A stretch of 22,271 nucleotides of DNA from Acidimicrobiaceae bacterium (GTDB lineage Bacteria > Actinomycetota > Acidimicrobiia > Acidimicrobiales > Palsa-688): contig PMHU01000083.1 in the NCBI GenBank assembly GCA_003156795.1, forward strand, positions 32,662 to 54,932, given 5' to 3'. The notes beneath the pieces were generated by a model, which saw only the letters and a program-made list of their open reading frames with translations, was not told the DNA's origin and did not search any database. Positions 14,545-21,079 of the stretch are shown piece after piece. A program made the position numbers and the translations under genes. Numbering within the stretch: position 1 is the first letter of the stretch; each line of letters starts with the position of its first letter.

Positions 14545-16203
14545 GTGGCTGAAGGGCGGCGGCGTGCCGCTGAACTCCTCGTCCAGTGCCTCGAGCACGA
14601 GGGTGTGACTTGTGTGTTCGGTATCCCCGGGGAGGAGAACATCCACCTCACCGATGCCCTCTCGCGGTCCTCGATTCGCTACGTCTTGGTCCGTCACGAG
14701 CAAGCCGCATCGTTCATGGCGGAGATCCAGGGCCGACTTACCGGCAGAGCCGGAGTCTGCTCGGCCACCCTGGGGCCCGGCGCCATCAACCTTCTCTTGG
14801 GCACCGCCGACGCGTTTACCAACAGCACACCTGTGCTGGCCCTGTCGGCTCAGGTGGGACTGAGCCGGATCTACAAGGAATCCCACCAGAGCGTCGACCT
14901 GGTGTCCATGTTCTCGCCGGTTACGAAGTGGGCGGACCTGATTCTCACTCCCGGCTCCATCCCTGAGATGGTCCGCAAGGCGTTCAAGCTGGCCCAGACC
15001 GAACGCCCGGGGTCGGTGTATCTGGGTGTGCCAGAGGACGTAGAAGCCGCTTTCGTCGCCGATCACCTGGTTCCGCTGGCCGTCAATACACCCCGAGCAG
15101 ACGAGCCCTCGACCTCGCAGATCGCGAGGGCGGCGGCCGTGCTCGACTCGAGCCGCCGACCCATCATCCTGGCCGGGCATGGGGCGGCTCGATCGGGAGC
15201 AGCCGAAGCATTGCTGCGATTCTCCGAGTTGCTGAGTCTCCCGGTGGCGACCACGTTTCACGGCAAGGGCGTGTTCCCTGACGACCACCCTCACTCCCTC
15301 GGGGCCGTCGGTTTCATGAGCCACGACTACGTCAACTTCGGGTTTGACGATGCCGACGTGATCGTCAGCGTCGGCTACGAACTGCAGGAGTTCGACCCCG
15401 TGCGCATCAACCCCGACGGGGACAAGCAAATCATCCACCTGAGCCGTGTCCCAGCGGAGGTCGACGCCCATTACGTCGTCGAGGTGGGAATCCAGGCCGA
15501 CATCGAAAGCACGTTGACCGCTCTGGGCCAGGCGACAACCCGCCGCTTCGCCCAAGGGACGAGGCGCGAGAAGATCAGGCGGCTCTTGACCGACGAATTG
15601 GCCCAAGGCGCAGCTGACAACAGCTTTCCGCTGAAGCCTCAGCGAGTCGTGGCGGACACCCGATCGGCCCTCGGCCGCTCGGACATCGTCCTGGCCGACA
15701 CCGGCGCGGTGAAGATGTGGATGGCGCGCCTCTACCCCACGTTCGAGCCGAACACTTGTCTGATCTCCAATGGGCTCTCGACGATGTCCTTCGCGCTGCC
15801 CGGAGCCGTCGGTGCCAAGCTGGCCGCGCCGGGCCGCAAGGTGCTGGCCGCGGTCGGAGACGGCGCGTTTCTAATGAACTCGCAGGAGATCGAGACGGCA
15901 CTCCGGGAACGCGTCCACGTGGCCGTTCTGATCTGGGAGGACAACGCTTACGGTCTGATCGGCTGGAAGATGGACCTCGAGCTCGGCCATCACGTGGAAG
16001 TCGGATTCTCCAACCCCGACTTCGTGGCCTACGCCGAGAGCTTCGGTGCCCGGGGCTACCGGGTGGGTGCCGCGGCTGATCTTCTCCCGATCCTCAATGA
16101 GGCCCTGGCGGTCGACACGGTGTCGGTGATCACGTGCCCAGTCGACTACACGGAGAATCTCCGTCTCACCAATAGCCTGGGCGAACTCTCGGGACCCTTC
16201 TAA
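14545..16203 (+). CDS. Thiamine diphosphate enzyme, catabolic acetolactate synthase (AlsS)-like
   Basis: The product is 552 aa with a GTG start. It has the three-domain ThDP layout. The PYR domain contains CVFGIPGEEN and VRHEQAASFMAEIQGRLTG, where Glu52 is the expected cofactor-activating residue. A central domain follows (PIILAGHGAARSGAAEALLRF). The PP domain has the binding motif G438-D439-G440 through E465-D466-N467. The stretches KESHQSVDLVSMFSPVTKW and SNGLSTMSFALPGAVGAKL resemble Bacillus-type AlsS, which condenses two pyruvates to acetolactate without FAD or a regulatory subunit. No acetolactate decarboxylase gene lies in the window, so an acetoin pathway is not shown. Other ThDP decarboxylase or ligase activities are possible. 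It is divergent from the MFS-MarR operon, and the 103-bp region between them may be shared control. Confidence 0.82.
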   Translation: MAEGRRRAAELLVQCLEHEGVTCVFGIPGEENIHLTDALSRSSIRYVLVRHEQAASFMAEIQGRLTGRAGVCSATLGPGAINLLLGTADAFTNSTPVLALSAQVGLSRIYKESHQSVDLVSMFSPVTKWADLILTPGSIPEMVRKAFKLAQTERPGSVYLGVPEDVEAAFVADHLVPLAVNTPRADEPSTSQIARAAAVLDSSRRPIILAGHGAARSGAAEALLRFSELLSLPVATTFHGKGVFPDDHPHSLGAVGFMSHDYVNFGFDDADVIVSVGYELQEFDPVRINPDGDKQIIHLSRVPAEVDAHYVVEVGIQADIESTLTALGQATTRRFAQGTRREKIRRLLTDELAQGAADNSFPLKPQRVVADTRSALGRSDIVLADTGAVKMWMARLYPTFEPNTCLISNGLSTMSFALPGAVGAKLAAPGRKVLAAVGDGAFLMNSQEIETALRERVHVAVLIWEDNAYGLIGWKMDLELGHHVEVGFSNPDFVAYAESFGARGYRVGAAADLLPILNEALAVDTVSVITCPVDYTENLRLTNSLGELSGPF

Positions 16204-16228
16204 GCGCCTCGAGTCGGACCCAGAGTCG

Positions 16229-16894
16229 TCAGGCTTCCGGTGACGATGGGGGCCGGGTCGGGCGTAGACCGTCGCGTACCACGGCCAGCATCCGCTGCGG
16301 CGAACAGGCGGCGATGAGCGGGTTTCCCGGCGCCATGCACGGTCCCAGGACCAGGCCGAGGAGATCGGAGGAAGTGAGGTCGGAGCGGACCTCGCCCGCC
16401 GTCTGGGCGGCCCGCAATAGCTGGCCGGCGATGTCGGTGAGCAGCTCGACGGTCGCCCTGGCCTCGGGGTTCTGGAACATCTGATCGGAGTCGAAGCCTT
16501 TGGCCAAGGCGTCGATCATGTCCTGCTTGGACTGGGACTGGGCCACGAACTGGCCCAGGAACTCGAAAAGGGCTTCGCCCGGCTCGCTCGCTTCGAGGTA
16601 AGTGCGGCCCTGGGCCACCAGGCGATGCATTCGGTCCAGGAGGATCGCTTCGAGCAGGGCCTCTTTGGTAGGGAAGTGCCGGTACAGGGTGCCCACACCC
16701 AACCCGGCCGCGACGGCCACGTCGTCCATCCCGGCGGCCGATCCCCACTGGGCGAAGATCTCTTCGGCGGCCACCAGGATCCGCTGGCGATTACGCACGG
16801 CGTCAGCCCGTAGCGGCCGCGGTCCACCGTCCCCGCTGGGCTGCGCAACCGGCGTCGCCGCTGTGGCCGACGTCACAGTCGGATTCCGTTTCAT
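16229..16894 (-). CDS. TetR/AcrR family transcriptional regulator (repressor of fifth MFS pump)
   Basis: The product is 221 aa from the ATG at 16894 (MKRNPTVTSAT). The upstream extension to 17023 would run through the operator and into the divergent pump and is rejected. About 30 low-complexity residues precede the HTH, which lies at about 33-82 (DAVRNRQRILVAAEEIFAQWGSAAGMDDVAVAAGLGV, then GTLYRHFPTKEALLEAIL). The GTLYRHFPTKEAL motif is the classic TetR recognition helix. The C-terminal domain has DMIDALAKGFDSDQMFQNPEARATVELL and a GLVLGPCMAP turn. It converges with the ThDP enzyme gene with only 25 bp between them and is divergent from the MFS gene at 17008. Confidence 0.9.
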   Translation of the reverse strand: MKRNPTVTSATAATPVAQPSGDGGPRPLRADAVRNRQRILVAAEEIFAQWGSAAGMDDVAVAAGLGVGTLYRHFPTKEALLEAILLDRMHRLVAQGRTYLEASEPGEALFEFLGQFVAQSQSKQDMIDALAKGFDSDQMFQNPEARATVELLTDIAGQLLRAAQTAGEVRSDLTSSDLLGLVLGPCMAPGNPLIAACSPQRMLAVVRDGLRPTRPPSSPEA

Positions 16895-16897
16895 GCC

Positions 16898-16946
16898 TTG
16901 ACAAACGGAACCGACGTTCCGTATATTGGAAACGGAGCCACGGTTC
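16898..16946. promoter_or_regulatory. MFS promoter with TetR operator placed between -35 and -10
   Basis: TTGACA (16898-16903) and TATATT (16922-16927), 18 bp apart, make the strongest consensus promoter in the window, reading toward the MFS gene at 17008. The spacer is almost filled by a perfect inverted repeat ACGGAAC-CGAC-GTTCCGT (16905-16922). A second, degenerate copy (AACGGAGCCACGGTTC, 16931-16946) lies just after the -10, 27 bp downstream in phase of the shared AACGGA. Bound repressor would block both promoter elements. A leader of about 70 nt with Shine-Dalgarno GAGAGGA (16995-17000) precedes the MFS start. Confidence 0.75.
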
Positions 16947-17007
16947 ACATTATACCCCCGGCCGTGACTTCCTGCCTGCACCGCCTCAAGGCTGAGAGGA
17001 CCCCCCA

Positions 17008-18498
17008 ATGAGCACCGTCCCAACCATCTCCCCTCCTGATGTATCCGCCACTGGCGTCACCCCAGTCGACGGCCGCCGATTCCAAGCGCTTTGGATCATC
17101 GCCATCGCCCAGCTGATGGTGGTCCTGGACGCCTCCATCGTCACCGTGGCGCTACCTTCGGCCCAGCGCGGGCTGCACATCTCCGTCGCCGACCGCCAGT
17201 GGGTCATCACCGCCTACACCCTGGCCTTCGGCGGCTTGCTACTCCTAGGCGGTCGCATCGCCGACTTCGTCGGTCGCAAACGGATCTTCGAGATAAGCCT
17301 GATCGGATTCGCAGGCGCATCGGCGTTGGGCGGACTGGCCGAGAACGCGGCCATGCTGTTCGGAGCCCGAGCCATCCAGGGCGCCTTCGCGGCCTTGATG
17401 GCCCCCGCCGCCCTGTCCCTGATCACGGTCACCTTCACCGACGCCAAGGAAAGAGCCCGAGCCTTCGGGGTCTACGGCGCCATATCCGGCGGCGGGGCGG
17501 CCATCGGACTCATCATGGGAGGAATGCTGACCCAGTGGGCCTCGTGGCGGTGGACGCTGCTGGTCAATGTCCCTATCGCCCTGATCGCCGTGGCCGGTTC
17601 ACGTCGGGTGGTCAAGGAGAGCCGAGCCGAAGGCCACGTGCGCTACGACATCATCGGCACGGCCACCATCACCGCCGGACTGGTCGCCCTGGTGTACGGC
17701 TTCACCAAAGCCGAAACCGACGGCTGGTCGTCAACCACAACGATGGGCTTCCTGGCCATCGCCGCCGCCCTGATCGTCGCCTTCGTCCTCATCGAAAGCC
17801 GCATCGACCATCCCCTTCTGCCACTGCGCGTCCTGACCGAACGCAACCGGGGCGCCGCCTACCTCGGGGGCCTACTCATGGGCGCCGGCATGTTCGGAAC
17901 CTTCGTACTGCTCACCTACTACCTGCAAGCGACCCTGCACTACTCGGCCCTCAAAACCGGCTTCGCCTTCCTGCCCTTCTCGCTCGGCGTGATTACCGGA
18001 GCGACCCTGTCCAGCCAGCTGCTGACCCGCATCGGCCCCCGCCGCATTCTCACCGCAGGAATGCTGCTGGGCGCCCTGGGGCTCATCCTGTTCAGCCGAG
18101 TCGGAGTCGACACCGGATTTTGGAGTCACGTGCTCCCGCCCGAACTGCTCACGAGCATCGGACTCGGATCGGCGTTCGTGCCACTAACCAACACCGCCCT
18201 CGTCGGCGTGGACAAGGCCGACAGCGGAGTAGCCAGCGCGCTCGTAAACACCGCTCAACAAGTCGGCGGTTCGCTCGGCACCGCGCTCCTCAACACCGTC
18301 GCCGCCTCAACCACCGCCGGCTACCTGGCCAGCCACGCCAAAACCGGCCCATTCGAAGCCCACGGGATGGTCCACGGGTACACGGTCGCCTTTACCGTCG
18401 CCGCCGCCATCCTCGCCCTCAGCGCCGTCGCTTCGGGAATCCTCGTCCAACCCCACCGGTTCCACCTCAACCTCGAGGCCGACGCCATGGTGGCGTGA
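17008..18498 (+). CDS. MFS transporter, DHA2 (EmrB/QacA-like) family
   Basis: The product is 496 aa with an ATG at 17008 and a Shine-Dalgarno GAGAGGA 7 nt upstream. The first membrane segment has LMVVLDASIVTVALPSAQRGL with Asp41, motif A is GRIADFVGRKR (about 82-92), and the motif C area is GAISGGGAAIGLIMGG. WRWTLLVNVPIAL follows. It is most similar to the pump at 11019, including the C-terminal GTALLNTVAASTTAGYLASH and MVHGYTVAF. It is expected to be an inner-membrane proton-coupled exporter repressed by the divergent TetR. The 141 bp after its stop hold no clear terminator; a possible transcript could run into the hydrolase gene at 18640. Confidence 0.92.
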   Translation: MSTVPTISPPDVSATGVTPVDGRRFQALWIIAIAQLMVVLDASIVTVALPSAQRGLHISVADRQWVITAYTLAFGGLLLLGGRIADFVGRKRIFEISLIGFAGASALGGLAENAAMLFGARAIQGAFAALMAPAALSLITVTFTDAKERARAFGVYGAISGGGAAIGLIMGGMLTQWASWRWTLLVNVPIALIAVAGSRRVVKESRAEGHVRYDIIGTATITAGLVALVYGFTKAETDGWSSTTTMGFLAIAAALIVAFVLIESRIDHPLLPLRVLTERNRGAAYLGGLLMGAGMFGTFVLLTYYLQATLHYSALKTGFAFLPFSLGVITGATLSSQLLTRIGPRRILTAGMLLGALGLILFSRVGVDTGFWSHVLPPELLTSIGLGSAFVPLTNTALVGVDKADSGVASALVNTAQQVGGSLGTALLNTVAASTTAGYLASHAKTGPFEAHGMVHGYTVAFTVAAAILALSAVASGILVQPHRFHLNLEADAMVA

Positions 18499-18639
18499 CA
18501 AGGGGACCCTACGACGATCGGGTCGGGCTTCGGGATCTATGGCGCCGGCGCTTCGGGCCGGGTGGCCGGGGATCGAGGTGGCGGAACCGGCTGGCCTCCG
18601 GCATGATCGCGACGACACGGTAGGGAGGAGGCGACGGGG

Positions 18640-19380
18640 ATGAGCTACGAGCAGGTTTCGATCCGCACCCGTGACGGCGACTGCCCGGCCTACGTGTTCA
18701 CGCCGTCGGGGTCCGGTCAGTTTCCGGCTGTGATCTTCTACATGGACGGGCTCGGGATCCGCCCGACGATCTTTGACATGGGGCAGCGGCTGGCCGGTCA
18801 CGGCCATGTCGTGCTGGTACCCGATCTGTACTATCGGGCCGGCCCCTACGAGCCCTTGGATCCGAAGGAGGTCTTCGCCTCGGGCGACTTCAGGGCTGCT
18901 ATCGGTCACCTGTTTGCTTCGACCGACAATCGTCGGGCCGCTGAGGACACGGAGGCGTTCCTCGCCTATCTCGACGGCCGAGAGGACGTGGCCGGAGCCA
19001 AGGTGGGCACGACCGGTTATTGCATGGGCGGGTCCATATCGCTGACTGCGGCGGGAACCTATCCGGACCGTATCGCCGCCGCGGCCAGCTTCCACGGCGG
19101 AAACCTGGCCACCGACTCCGAGCTGAGCCCGCACCGCCTGGCGCCGGCGATGGCGGCCCGGGTCTATGTCGCCGGTGCTGATCACGACAACTCCTACCCG
19201 CCCGAGATGGCGGCACGACTCGACCAGGCCCTGAGCGACGCCGGCGTGGATCACCGCTGCGAGGTCTATCCCGAGGCGCTGCACGGCTGGACGATGACGG
19301 ACTTCCCGGTCTACAACCAGGCCGCGGCGGAACGCCACTGGACCGAGCTGGTGGCCTTGTTCGCGGCCACGCTCCCCTGA
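18640..19380 (+). CDS. Dienelactone hydrolase family protein (alpha/beta hydrolase)
   Basis: The product is 246 aa with an ATG at 18640 after a strong Shine-Dalgarno (AGGGAGGAGG). The catalytic triad is visible: nucleophile Cys128 in GYCMGG, an Asp in AGADHDNSYPPE (Asp181 or Asp183), and His215 in EALHGWTM. Classical dienelactone hydrolases have a Glu in the QEIFG segment that contacts the Cys; here the aligned segment is YMDGLGIRP with Asp36, a conservative change. No signal peptide is seen, so it is cytoplasmic. There are no catechol-pathway genes nearby, so chlorocatechol degradation is not supported. It could act on another ester, lactone or antibiotic substrate, perhaps related to the pump upstream, but this is speculation. 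Confidence 0.88.
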   Translation: MSYEQVSIRTRDGDCPAYVFTPSGSGQFPAVIFYMDGLGIRPTIFDMGQRLAGHGHVVLVPDLYYRAGPYEPLDPKEVFASGDFRAAIGHLFASTDNRRAAEDTEAFLAYLDGREDVAGAKVGTTGYCMGGSISLTAAGTYPDRIAAAASFHGGNLATDSELSPHRLAPAMAARVYVAGADHDNSYPPEMAARLDQALSDAGVDHRCEVYPEALHGWTMTDFPVYNQAAAERHWTELVALFAATLP

Positions 19381-19442
19381 GGCGTTAGGGCCCAGCTGCC
19401 GGACCGAGGGCCATCGGATGACGAGGACCGGAGGAGTTGCTA

Positions 19443-19483
19443 CTCGGTAACGGCTACGTTACGGTAACGGTTGTGTTACCGAG
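19443..19483 (+). promoter_or_regulatory. ArsR-type operator array upstream of the ArsR operon
   Basis: CTCGGTAAC (19443-19451) and GTTACCGAG (19475-19483) are a perfect 9-bp inverted repeat. Nested between them is a second perfect palindrome, CGTTAC-G-GTAACG (19457-19469). CGGTAACGG also occurs as a direct repeat (19445-19453 and 19462-19470, 17 bp apart). This makes four GTAAC/GTTAC half-sites within 41 bp, about 25 bp ahead of the ArsR start. The promoter elements themselves are not clear. Confidence 0.7.
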
Positions 19484-19506
19484 CGCCTCCACCCTGAGGT
19501 ACAGCA

Positions 19507-19824
19507 GTGGCAGGTGAGGCCGCCGGGTTCGACGCCCTAGCCGACGGCTACCGGCGCCAGATTCTCGCCATGCTTCGCCAGGGTGACCGGGCCGTGCACG
19601 AGATCGCGGAGGAGCTTCCGATCAGCCGGCCGGCCGTGTCGCGCCATCTTCGCCTCCTGAAGGAGGCGGGCTTCGTGGAGGAGGAGGCGGTCGGGACCCG
19701 CCACCTGTACCGCCTCAGGCCGGAAGGGGTCGAAGCGGTCCGGCGTTACCTCGAGACGGTTTGGGGCGAGGCCGCGACGAGGTTCCGGATCGTGGCTGAG
19801 AATGTCGACGGAGAAGTCGGGTGA
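19507..19824 (+). CDS. ArsR family winged-helix regulator (SRPBCC-associated type)
   Basis: The product is 105 aa with a GTG start at 19507 and GAGG 7 nt upstream. The winged HTH covers most of the protein: FDALADGYRRQILAMLRQGDRAVHEIAEELPISRPAVSRHLRLLKEAGFVEEE, with recognition helix RPAVSRHLRLLKEAG at about 41-55 and a wing at GTRHLYRLRPEG. There are no Cys residues at all, so it is not a metal-thiolate sensor of the ArsR/SmtB kind. This form, directly coupled to an SRPBCC protein, is a common pair in actinobacteria. The stop overlaps the next start (GTGA at 19821-19824). It most likely represses its own operon at the GTTAC/GTAAC sites, with a ligand that is not known. Confidence 0.92.
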   Translation: MAGEAAGFDALADGYRRQILAMLRQGDRAVHEIAEELPISRPAVSRHLRLLKEAGFVEEEAVGTRHLYRLRPEGVEAVRRYLETVWGEAATRFRIVAENVDGEVG

Positions 19825-20270
19825 ACGAGCCGCTCGAGTTCGCCTTCGAGGTCGCCTGCCGACCCGCGACGGCCTTCTCGACGTGGACCACGCGCGCATC
19901 GACTTGGTGGCCGCTCGATCACTCTGTGAGCGGGGAACGCGGTCTCCAGGTCGTCTTCGAGGAGGGCGTCGGTGGGCGCATCTTCGAGCGAACGTCGTCG
20001 GGCGCCGAGCACCAGTGGGGGAGGATCACGGCGTGGGAGCCGCCATCCCGGCTCGCTTACACCTGGCATCTGCGCTTTGGGCCTGAAGACGCCACCGACG
20101 TGGAGATCCGGTTCGTCGACGTCGGGGGGGACCGCACCCGCATCGAGATCGTGCACGGCGGCTGGGAGCGTCTCGGTGGGCGCGCCCCTCAGCGCCGGGA
20201 GGGGAACCGGCTCGGCTGGACGTCGGTCTTCCCCCACTTCGTAGAAGCAATCGACAGAGGAGACGGCTGA
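19821..20270 (+). CDS. SRPBCC (START-like, AHSA1-type) domain protein
   Basis: The product is 149 aa with a GTG start inside the ArsR stop codon. The sequence has the SRPBCC pattern: an initial beta strand (LEFAFEVACRPATAFSTWT), a WWPLDHSV turn, GGRIFERTSSGAEHQWGRITAWEPPSRLAYTWHLRF, a strand with TDVEIRFVDVGGDRTRIEIVHGGWERL, and a long C-terminal helix (GWTSVFPHFVEAIDRG). The fold forms a hydrophobic ligand cavity. In ArsR-SRPBCC operons it is often proposed to bind or process a small hydrophobic compound, but the substrate is not established. The next gene starts within its stop codon (TGATG). Confidence 0.88.
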   Translation: MNEPLEFAFEVACRPATAFSTWTTRASTWWPLDHSVSGERGLQVVFEEGVGGRIFERTSSGAEHQWGRITAWEPPSRLAYTWHLRFGPEDATDVEIRFVDVGGDRTRIEIVHGGWERLGGRAPQRREGNRLGWTSVFPHFVEAIDRGDG

Positions 20271-20680
20271 TGGCTGCTGGCAGCAAAGACGACCCTTGGG
20301 CCCTGAAGACACCGCCGGGGACGTCGGAGTACACGATGTACCGAGACGACCAGGCCGATCCGGAACTCATCGTCTGCCAGGTCGGCTCTACCAAGCTCAC
20401 CTATCAGGCTCGGGCGATCGAAGACCTGGCCGCGTGGCTGCGCGAGCAGGGCGACTGGGTGTCGCTCGGTTCCGCCGACGAGGGCAAGGACCCGGCTCCG
20501 GGGACGGTCGAGGAGTTCGGGCGTTCGGCGTCGAACCCCGTGGGCGGCTGGTACGGCATGCGCAAGGGCTACCGCGGCCGCTTCGGCATGTATCTGCCGC
20601 CGCTGCTCGAAGAGCTCGGTCTGGCCGAGGTGACCCACGACGCTCGGAACAACCAGATGCGGGCCAAGGGAAAGTCATGA
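20270..20680 (+). CDS. Conserved actinobacterial protein of unknown function (136 aa)
   Basis: The product is 136 aa with an ATG at 20270 that overlaps the SRPBCC stop. I recognise the overall pattern from actinobacterial hypothetical proteins but not a function: PWALKTPPGTSEYTMYRDD, then IVCQVGSTKLTYQARAIEDLAAWLREQGDWVSLGSADE, and a strongly conserved-looking end, NPVGGWYGMRKGYRGRFGMYLPPLLEELGLAEVTHDARNN. There is no signal peptide or membrane segment, so it is cytoplasmic. The aromatic- and glycine-rich C-terminal half suggests a ligand or partner binding surface. It is locked into the ArsR operon by overlaps on both sides, so its job should relate to the SRPBCC protein and the small ABM-like protein. 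Confidence 0.85.
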   Translation: MAAGSKDDPWALKTPPGTSEYTMYRDDQADPELIVCQVGSTKLTYQARAIEDLAAWLREQGDWVSLGSADEGKDPAPGTVEEFGRSASNPVGGWYGMRKGYRGRFGMYLPPLLEELGLAEVTHDARNNQMRAKGKS

Positions 20681-20997
20681 GCCCTGTCAAGGTCGTCCGC
20701 TACCGCACGAAGCCAGAGCACGCAGAGGAGAACGCCGAGCTTGTGCGGGCCGTTTTCGCAGAGCTTGCCGCCGACGACCCTGCCGGCCTCCGCTACGCCA
20801 CGTACCGCTTGGACGACGGCGTGACCTTCCTGCACGTCGCCACAATCGAAGGGGAGGCCAACCCGCTACTTTCGTCGGCCGCGTTCGGCCGCTTCCAGCA
20901 GGGAATCGCAGATCGGTGTGAGGAAGGACCGATAGCCATGGACGCCACTGCCGTCGGTTCTTATACCGCTCCCACTGGAATCCACCCGCAGGGGTGA
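20677..20997 (+). CDS. Small ABM/dimeric alpha-beta barrel-like protein
   Basis: The product is 106 aa from the ATG at 20677, which overlaps the previous stop (ATGA). The longer frame upstream is shadow reading of its neighbour. The order of elements is strand (VKVVRYRTKPEH), helix (AEENAELVRAVFAELAADDP), strand (LRYATYRLDDGVTFLHVATIEG), then helix (SSAAFGRFQQGIADRCEEGP) and a last strand. This is the ferredoxin-like pattern of antibiotic biosynthesis monooxygenase and related dimeric alpha-beta barrel proteins. Such proteins can be cofactor-free oxygenases or simple ligand binders. It is the last gene of the ArsR operon; no terminator hairpin is clear in the 82 bp before the next gene. Confidence 0.78.
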   Translation: MSPVKVVRYRTKPEHAEENAELVRAVFAELAADDPAGLRYATYRLDDGVTFLHVATIEGEANPLLSSAAFGRFQQGIADRCEEGPIAMDATAVGSYTAPTGIHPQG

Positions 20998-21079
20998 CGA
21001 CGGTTTCGACGGACTCTCCTCCCACCCCCGTTCGGTATGCTTCGGCGCGGAAGGTCGGGCACGGATAGGGAGGTCGCGA

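Noticed and set aside
16990..17000. GGCTGAGAGGA resembling the CUGAGA element of a TPP riboswitch
   Set aside because: No partner element (ACCUGAUC-like) or P1 stem is present, and the string works as the MFS Shine-Dalgarno.
16895..17023. N-terminal extension of the TetR gene to 17023
   Set aside because: It would run through the MFS promoter and operator; the ATG at 16894 gives a normal length.
18499..18639. Possible small RNA or terminator in the 141-bp gap before the hydrolase gene
   Set aside because: GC-rich with several partial pairings but no stable stem with a tail and no promoter-like pair that I could support.
18307..19338. 343-aa open frame on the - strand
   Set aside because: It is antisense to the dienelactone-hydrolase gene, whose catalytic triad is intact. 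The antisense product has no family signal.
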